Source: Diatrype stigma (Eukaryota; Ascomycota; Sordariomycetes; Xylariales; Diatrypaceae). From it: a DNA stretch of 64,000 nucleotides. Of this stretch, positions 52,400 through 62,349 are shown piece after piece. A model generated the notes under the pieces. That model was given only the letters and a program-made list of their open reading frames with translations. It had not been told where the DNA came from and searched no databases. The translations under genes and the position numbers were made by a program. The first letter of the stretch is position 1. Each line of letters begins with the position of its first letter. The stretch lies in NCBI GenBank assembly GCA_022225965.2, contig JAKJXP020000007.1, positions 434,001 through 498,000 on the forward strand. Direction: 5' to 3'.

Positions 52400-54091
52400 T
52401 TAGGCGTTCTCGATTATCATACTAGCCAGCTGTTCGCCCATAGCATAGAGTGTAGCCTGCGGGTGCCCGCCCAGCGGCATCGGGACAATACTGGCATCGG
52501 CAATCCTCAAGCCTCCGACACCCAGCACTTTGCCTTCCCCATCGACCACCTTGCCCATGGCTGCCGTGCCCCCGGAGTGATGGTGCTGCATCCCCGTGCG
52601 TCGAATCCTCTCCTCGATCTCTCCATCGCTGGCATCGGCTGTGAGCGGCGTCAAGCCGTAGCCATCCAGGCCTTCTCCGGAAGGCGGGGTTTCGCCCTCG
52701 ACTATAGAGCTCATGGGCCCGGTTGCCAGCATGGCCTTTAGGGTCTGGCGTGCGGCGTGGACGAGCGTGCCGCGATCCAGTGCGGTCGACAAGTAATTGG
52801 GCTCGATCCGCGGGGGCACGTCCGGGCTGGCGGATCGGATCGACACTGCGCCGCGGGACGTGGGGAGGAGCAGCATCGTCGAGGTGGCCACGTGCGTGCC
52901 ATCGACAGGAATGCCCGGTATGCCCGGCGGAGCGTAGATGGTGATCACCTCCCAGAGGTTCCTGTCCCGCTTCTTCTCGGCCTCTTCGGATCCATCGTGC
53001 CTGCTGAGGATCTCCGCCGGGAGGGGCTGGCTGACGACCCAGTCCCAGGGCAGGCCCTTGAACAGCGCCGGATCCTGCCAGGCCGGGCTCCCGAGCGCGT
53101 ACCCCTGGGAGGGGTACGGATCGCGCAGGCGGAACGCGAAATAGATGGCAAAGTGGTCGTGCAGATTCTGTCCCACGTGCGGGGCTTCGCACACGGTGGG
53201 AATGCCGTGCTCGCGGAGCGTCGGGGACGGACCGATGCCCGACAGCATCAGGATCTGGGGCGTGCGGTACGCGCCGGCGCAGAGGATGACCTCCCTCCGT
53301 GCGGCGATCTGGCGGCCGTCCGACAGCTCCACCCCCGTGGCTTTAGCTGTAGCTGTAGGATCGGAGCCGGAGCCAGAGAAGGTCACTCGCTTCACGACGC
53401 TGTTGGTGAGCACCTTGACATCATTGAGCGGGTACGCTGCGTTCGAGGGCTGGCGCATGCCCGCGCGGGAGTTCTCGTACATGTCCGCCAAGCCCGCGAT
53501 GGCGCCATGCTTCCGCTGCAGATTGGGAAGCACCCCGAGCTCGGCCCATGCCTCCTTCACAGGTTCGCGGAGCAAGTATTTCCGACGTCCGTCCGGCTCC
53601 GAGGCGGCGATCGTAGTGACGTGCATGGGGCCGTCGAAACCATGCTCGTCCGGGTCCAGATCCGGCCCCCCAGAGCCCTGGGAGAAGCGTTCCGACTTGC
53701 GAAACCAGGGCTTGAGACCCTCGTAGCTCCAACGCTTGTCGCCGCCGACGGCCTCCGCCCACTCGTCGTAGTCCGCCGCGTCCGCGCGCAACCAGCCGCC
53801 GAAATTGAGGACGCTGCCGCCGCCCAGCGCCTTGCCGGCGTTCAGCGTGTGCACGCGGTCGGCCGTCTCTTTCACGGGCTCGCTCTGGTAGGCCCAGTCG
53901 AGCTCGCCGCCGAGGAGCGATAGGCCGCTCAGGAAGCCGGCTGCGGCAGGGTTGCTGGACGGGTCGGGCCCGGCTTCGAGGAGGATGACCGAGGGTTTCT
54001 TGGCGCTCTGGCTCAGGCGCGAGGCCATTAGGCAGCCGGTTAGGCCACCGCCAACGACGATGTAGTCTGCAGCTAATGATTCGGCCGCCAT
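52400..54091 (-). CDS. GMC-family flavin oxidoreductase
   Basis: Intronless gene of 563 residues, full length for glucose-methanol-choline oxidoreductases. The FAD-binding Rossmann motif is at the N terminus (DYIVVGGGLTGCLMASRLSQ; GGG-LTG at residues 14-19), with the conserved Glu of beta-2 in VILLEAGP. GMC signature 1 is seen in NAGKALGGGSVLNFGGWLRA, and signature 2 in GAYRTPQILMLSGIGP near residue 275. The active-site bases lie near the C terminus: His in MQHHHSGGTAAMG and His in LGGHPQATLYAMGE. There is no signal peptide, so it is probably intracellular, unlike secreted aryl-alcohol oxidases. The substrate is unknown; candidates are choline-, alcohol- or sugar-type oxidases. It is GC-rich compared with its flanks. 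Confidence 0.94.
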   Translation of the reverse strand: MAAESLAADYIVVGGGLTGCLMASRLSQSAKKPSVILLEAGPDPSSNPAAAGFLSGLSLLGGELDWAYQSEPVKETADRVHTLNAGKALGGGSVLNFGGWLRADAADYDEWAEAVGGDKRWSYEGLKPWFRKSERFSQGSGGPDLDPDEHGFDGPMHVTTIAASEPDGRRKYLLREPVKEAWAELGVLPNLQRKHGAIAGLADMYENSRAGMRQPSNAAYPLNDVKVLTNSVVKRVTFSGSGSDPTATAKATGVELSDGRQIAARREVILCAGAYRTPQILMLSGIGPSPTLREHGIPTVCEAPHVGQNLHDHFAIYFAFRLRDPYPSQGYALGSPAWQDPALFKGLPWDWVVSQPLPAEILSRHDGSEEAEKKRDRNLWEVITIYAPPGIPGIPVDGTHVATSTMLLLPTSRGAVSIRSASPDVPPRIEPNYLSTALDRGTLVHAARQTLKAMLATGPMSSIVEGETPPSGEGLDGYGLTPLTADASDGEIEERIRRTGMQHHHSGGTAAMGKVVDGEGKVLGVGGLRIADASIVPMPLGGHPQATLYAMGEQLASMIIENA

Positions 54092-54678
54092 GGTAGCTGA
54101 AGGGGAGGGGAATTAGACCGATGACTATGATGCGTGGTGGATAACTGAGAGGGGTGGGATAGCATCTGAGGAAGGAAAGAGGGAAGAGGAGCGTGGAGGT
54201 AGCTTTGTAATATGGTGGGTTTGAGGTGGGTACTACGGAGGGACGAAGGATCAGATGCAGGTATGGATCACACAGGGTTATAGGATGTCAAGAAGCAAGG
54301 GGTAAACTTGGGCTGCTTATATCGGATTACCTGACCAAACAAAGTACAAGTCCTCCGATTGGTATTGCGTTGTTAAAATTAGCCTTCACTTGCATAAAAA
54401 CCAGGCTCTCGGTCTTTGATCTGCTGTCGTCTCGGCCTTTTAGTGTATTACCTGACATGGTAGAGGCGATGTTTGTCCCCCAAAGCTTATGCTAACTTAT
54501 AAGAATTTGTGTGATGCTTTATGCATATGTATTTAGCTTAGATAGTTCATGATCTAAATATCCTATCTCTGTGGTACCGGGTGATCCGACATGCTCGTAG
54601 CATATCACAGCTCGCCGCCGTTCCTGTTCGTGTATCATCCCATTTCCCTTGACGATGCTAGCTTATTTGACATAACAT
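54092..54678. other. Intergenic region, no gene seen
   Basis: 5' side of the GMC gene and 3' side of the phosphodiesterase gene, both minus strand. AT-rich; no repeats of note. Confidence 0.55.
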
Positions 54679-56070
54679 CTAGTCCACGACGTCGAACTCA
54701 GCCATTATGCCCAAATGGTCTGTGATCCACGGCTTTTCGATGTCGAATCCCTCAAACTCCTCCTTGTAACTTCCACCCTCCAACTGCACGTCGGCACCGA
54801 ACCGCTCGAACTTGAGAAGCTTGAGACCGCCGCAGAAGTATACCTTGTCCACTATAGCAAGAAAGGAGGTGATGCCATTGCGTCAGCAGTTTGTCCTATT
54901 GCCATTCAAGATGTAGATAGTATAGCCAAAATATATTTGTTCGGACACCACACCGCGAGATCCAGGTTTGCTTTATGAAGGCCAGGACGGGGGAACCAGA
55001 AAGTAATATGAAGAAGGAAGAAGGAAGAGCCCCTGCCCCCCTTATGCAACAGAATAGAGAACAAAACAAAGAGAACGAAGAGAAAGGAAACACTCACTCC
55101 TCGAACATCCATACATGTTCCTCAGCCCCGTTGGCGCCTGCTGGCCCCACGTGTACGCCTCAGGCGTGTCCTCGCGGCCCCCGCGCTCGAGGAACGCGTC
55201 GCGGAGCCCGTTGTCCGCGTGCAGCGTCCGGTCGAAGGGCTGAATGGCGTTGAAGTCGCCAGCCGCCACCGCACCGTGCGCTTTCGGCGGCTGCTTTCCA
55301 TCTCCGGTTGTCGCCGCCGTCGTCGTTGTGTCGTCGTCGTTGCTGCCGTGCATGTACCCCGCGAACAGCTTCACCTGCGCGGGCCGCAGGGGCGGGTCCA
55401 GCGCCAGGGACTCGAGGTGCGTGTTGCAGAGACGGATCAGCTTCTTTTCCTTTCCCTTTCCGTCATCACTACTACCACCATCACGACTACTACTGCTATG
55501 CAGAAGCAGATCCACGAAAAGCGCGTCCCGCTCCATGCGCGTCTGGGCGTAGTGCACGCGGAACACGCTCCGCGGGGCCGGCAGGCGCCGGTCCACGAGC
55601 GCCGCCGTGCCGTAGTGGCCCGACTCCCAGGCCGCGGGCGTCAGGTCCGACAGGTAGAAGCGGTCGCGCACCCAGGGCGCGGCCGCGATCGTCGCCAGGT
55701 CCGAGGCCACGCACTCCTGGAGGAAGATGACGACGGCGGCGGTCGGGGTGGTAGTGGTAGCAGTGACCAGGGGCTCGAGGTGCGCGAGCGCCGAGCGCAT
55801 CCGCTCCTCGGCGTGCGGCAGCATGAAGTCGATGTTCCACGAGTACAGCGCCAGCCTGCTGAAGCTGCTGTCGGGACCGGCGGCGCTGCCCGTGCCCGCG
55901 CCCGCGCCCGTGCCCGTGCCCGTTTCCGGCTGGTGGGGCTCCCAGGCGCGGCCGTCGAAGGCGTAGTACGGCTGCGGGTGTGGCTGGTCCGGCGTCCACG
56001 GCATCTGGTCGGCCGACTTCTTGGACGCCGCGATCTGCTGCATGGCTTTCCGCATCAGCTCGTTGGCCAT
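54679..56070 (-). CDS. TDP2-like endonuclease/exonuclease/phosphatase-fold protein
   Basis: Exons 55098-56070 and 54679-54851 encode 381 residues; the 246-base intron has GTGAGT..CTATAG borders and splits an ATG codon. The EEP motifs appear in order: LYSWNIDFMLPH (about residue 75), VVIFLQEC with the metal-binding Glu, NTHLESLALDPP, AAGDFNAIQPFD and ITDHLGIMAEFDVVD at the C terminus. SWNID, THLES and DHLG resemble tyrosyl-DNA phosphodiesterase 2, which releases topoisomerase II-linked 5' ends; annotation as TDP2 proper is inference. A low-complexity Gly/Thr/Ala run (GTGTGAGAGTGSAAG) lies near residue 55 and an acidic/Ser loop near residue 200. The start at 56070 is the first ATG after a run of upstream frame that lacks conserved character. 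Confidence 0.86.
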
Positions 56071-56967
56071 GGTGAGGCGCCTGATGGGTTGGTGGCCCAA
56101 GGTAAAGGGATAATTCTGGGTGGGACAGAGTTTCTTAAGAGCCGGTATGTCTTTGTAGACTCGGTGGTACATGCATGCGGCGGTAATCGAAACGAAGAGA
56201 AGACAGATGGACGTCCCGGTGGGATTGGTTCTCTTAGCTATTCGGGGCTGTGTTAGTGAGCTTACACGTCTCTCGATATTGTGGATCACGATGCTCACAC
56301 TTGCTGCCTGTCTGCGGCTCAGCCGATGATAATCAGCAGCCCGGTATTGTTGTTACGAAAAAGGGAAAGACCTTGAGGAACACTTGGATAATGCCTAGTG
56401 GTTCAGTCATATTCTCTACTAAGAAGCCCTCTTCACTGACGTAGCGAAGAATTGCAGTGATTTATTTGGGTTTTCATACGCAATGCCATTGTCCCACCCA
56501 TCGTACATGTATAGCTGAATAGCAGCAGACGCTCCGACCCAAAATCGTGTCTTGAATCTTTTGGCAGCAATGTTGTTAGTGGGCAGCACCAGACAAAAAG
56601 CGATGCTCATATTCCTAGCCTTCCTAGCCTAGCCCAAAATACCTGGTTCATATTGATCCCATGTATAGTGAAATTTCACTAGCTTCACGTTGCTAATTAG
56701 AGACCGGTAGCAAGACGAGGGTTACGGTCGTGGTTGAACTTAGTAATTACTCAAATTCGACTACCGAACCATCGGATACGATTAATATAAATTTCAAAAA
56801 TTTGCACGTTGTGACTCATACCTCATGGGCTTTCGAATGATCATGCACCATTTCCCTGGTTAGCTGAGAAGAGCCGATGGGGGCACAGGAACGCTAGACC
56901 ATCATTGAGGCGTATCGCCTCGGTAATTTAATTAACGCCAACTTCCATTCCTGAGGCATAAAGTCAT
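56071..56967. other. Intergenic region, no gene seen
   Basis: 5' side of the phosphodiesterase gene, 3' side of the RING gene. AT-rich from 56600 to 56800. A 63-codon frame at 56419-56610 has no motif. Confidence 0.55.
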
Positions 56968-58284
56968 TCATAGTCGTGAGGGGTTCTCTCGCAGAGTGTC
57001 GCTGAGACGCCGCGAGAAAATGGGCGGATCCCCTGTGTTGTGTGGATCTCCCTGGTTAATAGAGAAAGATGTTGGGATGGCAGGTGGTGGGCCGGTGCCG
57101 GCGCGCCCGCGCTCTTGAAGCCGGAAGTTCATCAGCCAACGGACGTGCATGCCCATGACCCCAAGCGTGCTTCGGATCTCTGTTAGTTGATCCTTGATCT
57201 GCATGGTCTCGTTGAAGAGCAGCATGGAATGGCGGCCTTCGACCTCGTTAAGCACGGAGGACAGGCGCTCGACTTTGGACTCCATGGTTTCGAATAACGA
57301 TAGGAAGTACTGGTCTCGTGATTCATAGGGGGCGGAGTCAGCATTGGCGGAAGAAGCGAGGAGGTTCATGTCTGAGCCGGGCTCTGCTGCCCCTGCCGAG
57401 GACAACGGGAAGCCTTTGTTCTCGAGGAACTTCATCCGACGATCTTTGAGTCGATCTTTCTCGTTCAATGCGACGATCTCGGCGCGGAGCTCCGCTAATT
57501 GTGCGCCGACAGGCCCAACAACTCTGTACTCGCACTCTTTCGTATGCCCCTCTAAGTGTTTCCGTCGCACCGTGAGTTTACAGCCCAAGGTGGCAAATTC
57601 GCAGGGCGTCTCCGATTCAGGGCATTCTTTCGTATGCTCATCCTGTTTGTGCCGCAAGTACTCGGCATCGCATAGCTCGCAGTGCTTCTTTCTATTGGGG
57701 CATTCGTTGTCCTGGTGGTCCTCCAGGTCTACCTTTTGCTTGATTTTTTCGCAGTATTCACACTCGACATCGTAATGTAGACACCCCTTGCCAACATCCT
57801 TCCGAGCCACAGGCTTGTCACATGACGGATGAGGGCAAGGCACGAGCGTCTTGTCGCAATACCGCGCGACGTGGTTCTCGACGAGAGAACGAGCCACGAC
57901 GGAAGCGCACCCGCGGCAGCTGTTGGGACACCGGACCTGCAAACTGTCGAGCTGGTTGTGAACGATCTTGGGGGCGGCGCGCGTCTCGGAGACGAGCTTG
58001 AGCGGGAGTCGGTCGATGGGGCAGACAGGGTTCAGGGCGTGGGCCTTCACCAGGCACTTCTGGCAGAAGACATGGTCGCAGTTGGTGATGACGGGAGACA
58101 CCAATGCGACGCGGCATATGGGGCAGATCAGATTCTCGTCGATGGGATCTTCGTATTCAAGAGTGCGGAGATCCACCACGGCTGAGGACGGGGCTTCGGC
58201 ACGGACGAACGGCCGCAACGCCAGCGTTGTAGTAGCGGCTGTGGCGGCTGCGAGGCCTTCTTCGGGGGTATTAGGCGGTGGCAT
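56968..58284 (-). CDS. RING / TRAF-type zinc-finger protein (probable E3 ubiquitin ligase)
   Basis: Intronless gene of 438 residues. A RING at about residues 54-92 reads CPICRVALVSP, CDHVFCQKC, CPID; the last zinc ligand is Asp rather than Cys, the C3HC3D form also found in TRAF6. It is followed by TRAF-type zinc fingers at about 115-260 with regular Cys/His spacing (CPNSCRGCASVV, HVARYCDKTLVPCPHPSC, CLHYDVECEYC, DHQDNECPNRKKHCELC, EHTKECPESETPCEF). Then comes a coiled coil (LAELRAEIVALNEKDRLKDR, about 270-300) and a helical C-terminal region. There is no MATH domain, as in most fungal relatives. A role in ubiquitin transfer is inferred from the RING. Confidence 0.9.
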   Translation of the reverse strand: MPPPNTPEEGLAAATAATTTLALRPFVRAEAPSSAVVDLRTLEYEDPIDENLICPICRVALVSPVITNCDHVFCQKCLVKAHALNPVCPIDRLPLKLVSETRAAPKIVHNQLDSLQVRCPNSCRGCASVVARSLVENHVARYCDKTLVPCPHPSCDKPVARKDVGKGCLHYDVECEYCEKIKQKVDLEDHQDNECPNRKKHCELCDAEYLRHKQDEHTKECPESETPCEFATLGCKLTVRRKHLEGHTKECEYRVVGPVGAQLAELRAEIVALNEKDRLKDRRMKFLENKGFPLSSAGAAEPGSDMNLLASSANADSAPYESRDQYFLSLFETMESKVERLSSVLNEVEGRHSMLLFNETMQIKDQLTEIRSTLGVMGMHVRWLMNFRLQERGRAGTGPPPAIPTSFSINQGDPHNTGDPPIFSRRLSDTLRENPSRL

Positions 58285-58844
58285 GGCATGTGAAATTCAT
58301 AAACCATAAACCATAACCCAAGAACCTAATGCTACCGATGCATCTCTTGGTGCTCCCCCATGAGTCGTAGATGTCTAGGGTTGATAGAGATGAGGAACAT
58401 CGGACCTTTGCGAAGGTGTGAACGGGTGTGATAGGTATGTATATATATACCTACTAGGTAGGTACCTAGGTAGGCTGGGGGCAGGTGCTGCAGGTGCTGC
58501 AGGTATGATGTGTTTCAAAGATAAGACGCCGATTGTGAACCTTCAGTCAAAGGTTGACCAAACGCAGCTAAACGGCAGCCCACATACACTGCTTACCCCG
58601 CTATTACGGCTGTACGGGTAACTCTTAACTCTATAAATATATTCGTACTTTTATCGGTATATCAGGTTTCCACTTTCCGTTACTAGCATACAATAACGCC
58701 ATATCAGAGTATATGTTCCGGGTTGGTCTTCAACATTTAACATAAAATTTCTCATGGCAACTGTTGGAAATGAACGTTATATAAGCGCATCTCTGGATTG
58801 CCATCGTTTCTTGCTATCACCATGCCCTTGTCCCTTGGCATCCC
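58285..58844. other. Intergenic region, no gene seen
   Basis: 5' side of the RING gene and 3' side of the OPT gene. ACCTACTAGGTAGGTACCTA-type palindromic sequence at 58449-58475 and a GGTGCTGCA duplication at 58485-58505. Confidence 0.55.
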
Positions 58845-61800
58845 TTAAGGAGCTGGGACCCGGCCTCCATCCCACCAAGGATGGAATCGCTCCCCTTCAG
58901 CGAGAGTCTTGAGAGTGCAGGGCTCGCCCTCGCATCCAACAGTGGCTTGACTAACACCCCACCAATCTAGTTTGATATCTAGCCACTGGACTGTGAAAAG
59001 CATCAGCACGCCAGATATAGCAATTCCAGCAGACCAAGCGGCCGACAAGACAAAATTGTACTAGCACGTAGTTAGCTTCTGCTACTGATCTTATCATCCG
59101 TGGTAACAGCTCGAGAGGATTCAGTCGTACCTTCGACCAGAAAGCAAGGTAGCGGCTTCGGATATAGATCCAAGACAGCCAGGCAACAGGAACCTGGGGC
59201 CACATGTAGGAGAACGAATACGGCGTATAACCGAGAGGGCCGGTCCAAAAAGCCACTGGATGAATCTGGCGGAGGAACTTGTGACGCGGGTATTTCTTGA
59301 CCAAGAGATACAAGATAACAGGTGTGATGACACCAAGGGGCCAGCCGAGAAGGATCGTGGAATACTGGCCGTAAACACCGAAAACCTTGCGAGGTCCAAT
59401 TGTACCCCATAAAACAGCAGCAGTGAAGAACGTATTGTTTCCCGGGCAAGTAAACCGCATAGGCGCGTCAGAAGTACAGACATCCTTGAGACCAAACTGC
59501 ATTTGCATAATGGCCGCAGATACAAAAGTCGAGATGAGCGTGGCGACTATTTGTGCCGCGAATGTGTGGCGCGGCGGGATCTTGAGGTAATGTGCAAGCT
59601 TAAGATCGCGGGCGAAGCCCAAAGCTTGGGCACAGGTGACATACCTACAGTACAAGTTAGTGTCGTGGATTGCTTTCAGGGGTCCAGGGATATGGTATCG
59701 GAGCGACTGACCCAAAGGACTTGAAGAGGTTCATACTGAGTGCGTTGCCGTGAGACATCATACCCCCGATGAATTCGGCAAGTACATTCAACGTGACGGT
59801 GATACCCGTTACTGCCCTGAGAATACCAAGCGGCACGACGAATATTATGGCCAGAAGGACACCGTAGGGCACAACAGCTGGCGTAGTGAAGGTTGGGTAT
59901 GCAGCAACACCAACGAAACCAAAGATTGCTGCGCAGAGAAGGACGCCAAGATACCAATACTCGGAAACTTCCGCGTACTTATTCATCAGACTGGCGTGGA
60001 TATCTGTGTATTCACCCTCACTAAGCTCGTCTTCACGTGACTTTCGCCGGCGAAGCGACCTCCAGAGGTTTTTGAGGCCCATAAAGATATCATGGCGATG
60101 AAATAGTGACACATAGGTTATGGTGGCGGAGTATACGGCACTGTGGGTAAGCTCAAGTCAGCCACCCCTTTTCCATACTGCTGTAAGCAATTGTGGTATA
60201 TAAATCAATAGGCTGACGAGCCCTATATTGGCAATGCTTACAAAAAGCAAAAGTATAGCATGACATTGGCAGCTCCAAGGTAGGCAGCCGAGTAGGACAT
60301 GTACTTTTCGTGACTGTACATTCCTTGGTCATCCAGCACCTTTGTAACTTGGTACCTCTTGCCGAAGTGATCATAAACTCGGTTACTAAGGATAGGAATG
60401 TACCCCGTGTTCCAAACCTACAGTCAATCAATCAGTATAGTATAGAGCCTATAGTCTATACATAGATAGTGAAAGGGAGTACGATGAGGTAAGAAAGGAG
60501 GGTTGGCGGGGGGGATTAGAACCAGCCTCACATTTCTAAAGTACAGAATGACGATGACAAATCCACCTATGAATGCGCCAGTGACTGAATTCAGGGTAGT
60601 GAAAGCAGGCACTTGGAGCGGATCGCTGAGTGAAGTCACAACGTTCCAATCCAAGGTTGGGAGGGGATTCAGGAGGCCCATTCCATTATTGAAACCAGTC
60701 AATACGTTGAGTGTATGGTTGTCGGGTGCGATCCATGTCATCCAGGAGAAGTAGGTCAAGACGGTCATTATCTGGACCATTGACTGTCAGTAATTCAAAC
60801 AAAAGAGGTTGAACATAAACCTGGAAGGTGGATGGATAACAACAGACAAGAAAAGAGCTAAGAATTTCTTGGGCATAGCTATATTGCTCTTGGACGAAAA
60901 GGAAAGGGGCCGGGTGACGAGAAGTGAGTAGCTGCCAGGTTGGAAATCAAGTCCAATGACTTCAATTAATGGAACGAACGAGTTTCGTTGGTTGAGATAG
61001 GGGCTGTCAACGACTTCATATATATGACGTTGATCTCATTGGGTTGATTTCTACTCTAGAGAGAAAAAGAAAAGATAATTGAAAGGTGGCATAGTATCTC
61101 ACATAGTTCGGAAACCAGAAGTAGATGAACATCGCCGTAAAGGCGGCCATGAAGAAACGATATCGCGATATCAACCATGTTCTTTTTAGAGGACCTGGTA
61201 CAGGCTGGTTGTCGTCATCATGTAAGGCAGAGTTGAGAGCTATCGTAGGCAGAATCTGTTTCGGTTCGTGTTAGGACAGGCCTGAAAAGAGCATGAGGAA
61301 GTAGGAGACATTACCTCCGGCCACATGCAGTAGGATGCGTATACGATGAATTTGCGAGTAAGGCCAGCGAGACCGTAACCCAGGAAGTTCGTCGATAATG
61401 CAAGTAGAATCCGATACCCGATGTTTCTGGCCCAGGGCTGGTTGAAGTATATAGGGAGTACTTGAATCCAGACAATGTGGTCACTGTAAGGGCCACCTTG
61501 TGCGGCAGTCGCCATGATTGTGATCTGGCGATCCTCATAGGTCAGCGATCCGCTGCATTATCAGAGTGACAACCCAATTCCAGGAGTAATTATTATGATG
61601 TTGGATTACCTACCAACATGTGCTCCTTCTTGTTGAAACGGCCTGGATTTAAGCTGTGCTCAGTGCCAAAAAGCTTGAACCTGTAGTCTGGCATAAACTT
61701 TCCCCAGGCCTGACCAAGAGGAAAGGCTAGCAACTGTGCCACGTTGGTGCCGAGGTATATCGAGGGCTATCAACAACCTCGAGAGTCAGCAATGTTTAAC

Positions 61801-62349
61801 CAGGAAAGGGATCGGAAGGTAGAGTCTGACCTGACGAATACTGAAAAGCTCATTGACCGCGGCTAGGATCGCGGAAAAGAAGATCCCAATAGCCCAAGCA
61901 CGGATAGTAGAGCAGGGTGTCGAAGGATCATCGTGATTGTCAACTACGGCACGTACTTCTGCGTACGGAGAATTGGAGGTTATGAGGGCAGCTTCCAGCT
62001 TCATCTCCCAGATCAAGTCCTGGTGCTTGTCGGGGTTTTCGAACACGTCACCATTGGCTAGGAATTGTTGAATCTTCATTAGGGTTGGATAGGGGAAATT
62101 GGGATCGCGATCATCTGCCCAGTTGATAAATGTCAGTTGTTTCCAATCTATTTATTCACTCCATCATAACTCACGGATGGCGAGAACATTTGCCATTGTC
62201 TTTCTCGTCAGCTCCAGAGAGAATGTCTCTGCAAGCGCTCTCGCGCTTGCAAGATCTTGTTCTGTGACATTCAGGTTTCCTTCGGCCGCCTTCTCGTCAT
62301 TGTTCGACTCTGTGTCGCCGATCACAACTTGCTCCGCGCTTTTGGCCAT
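58845..62349 (-). CDS. OPT-family oligopeptide/metal-chelate transporter
   Basis: Ten exons: 62175-62349, 61831-62114, 61614-61766, 61315-61524, 61103-61255, 60532-60771, 60242-60417, 59712-60140, 59131-59644 and 58845-59060, giving 849 residues; every phase fits. OPT proteins are proton-coupled plasma-membrane importers of tetra- and pentapeptides, glutathione or iron chelates with 12-16 spans. Family stretches: FPYPTLMKIQQFLANGD, IRAWAIGIFFSAILAAVNEL, SLNPGRFNKKEHML, VLPIYFNQPWA, YFSWMTWIAPDN, LNVLAEFIGGMMSHGNA, LKIPPRHTFAAQIVATLIST and TAAVLWGTIGP. NPG and KIPPR are the classic OPT markers. The N terminus is soluble (about 90 residues) and acidic. The longest intron (60772-61102, 331 bases) is otherwise ordinary. 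No secondary-metabolite genes lie beside it. Substrate is unknown. Confidence 0.93.

Noticed and set aside
52757..53923. 388-codon plus-strand open frame
   Set aside because: Lies antisense to the GMC oxidoreductase, which has clear FAD and active-site motifs; composition is typical of antisense GC-rich coding DNA.
55219..56256. 345-codon plus-strand open frame
   Set aside because: Antisense shadow of the TDP2-like gene; Arg/Leu/Val-rich with no domain.
52400..62349. Secondary-metabolite cluster formed by the GMC oxidoreductase and OPT transporter
   Set aside because: The two genes are separated by repair-type and RING genes, and no synthase, terpene cyclase, P450 or pathway regulator is present.
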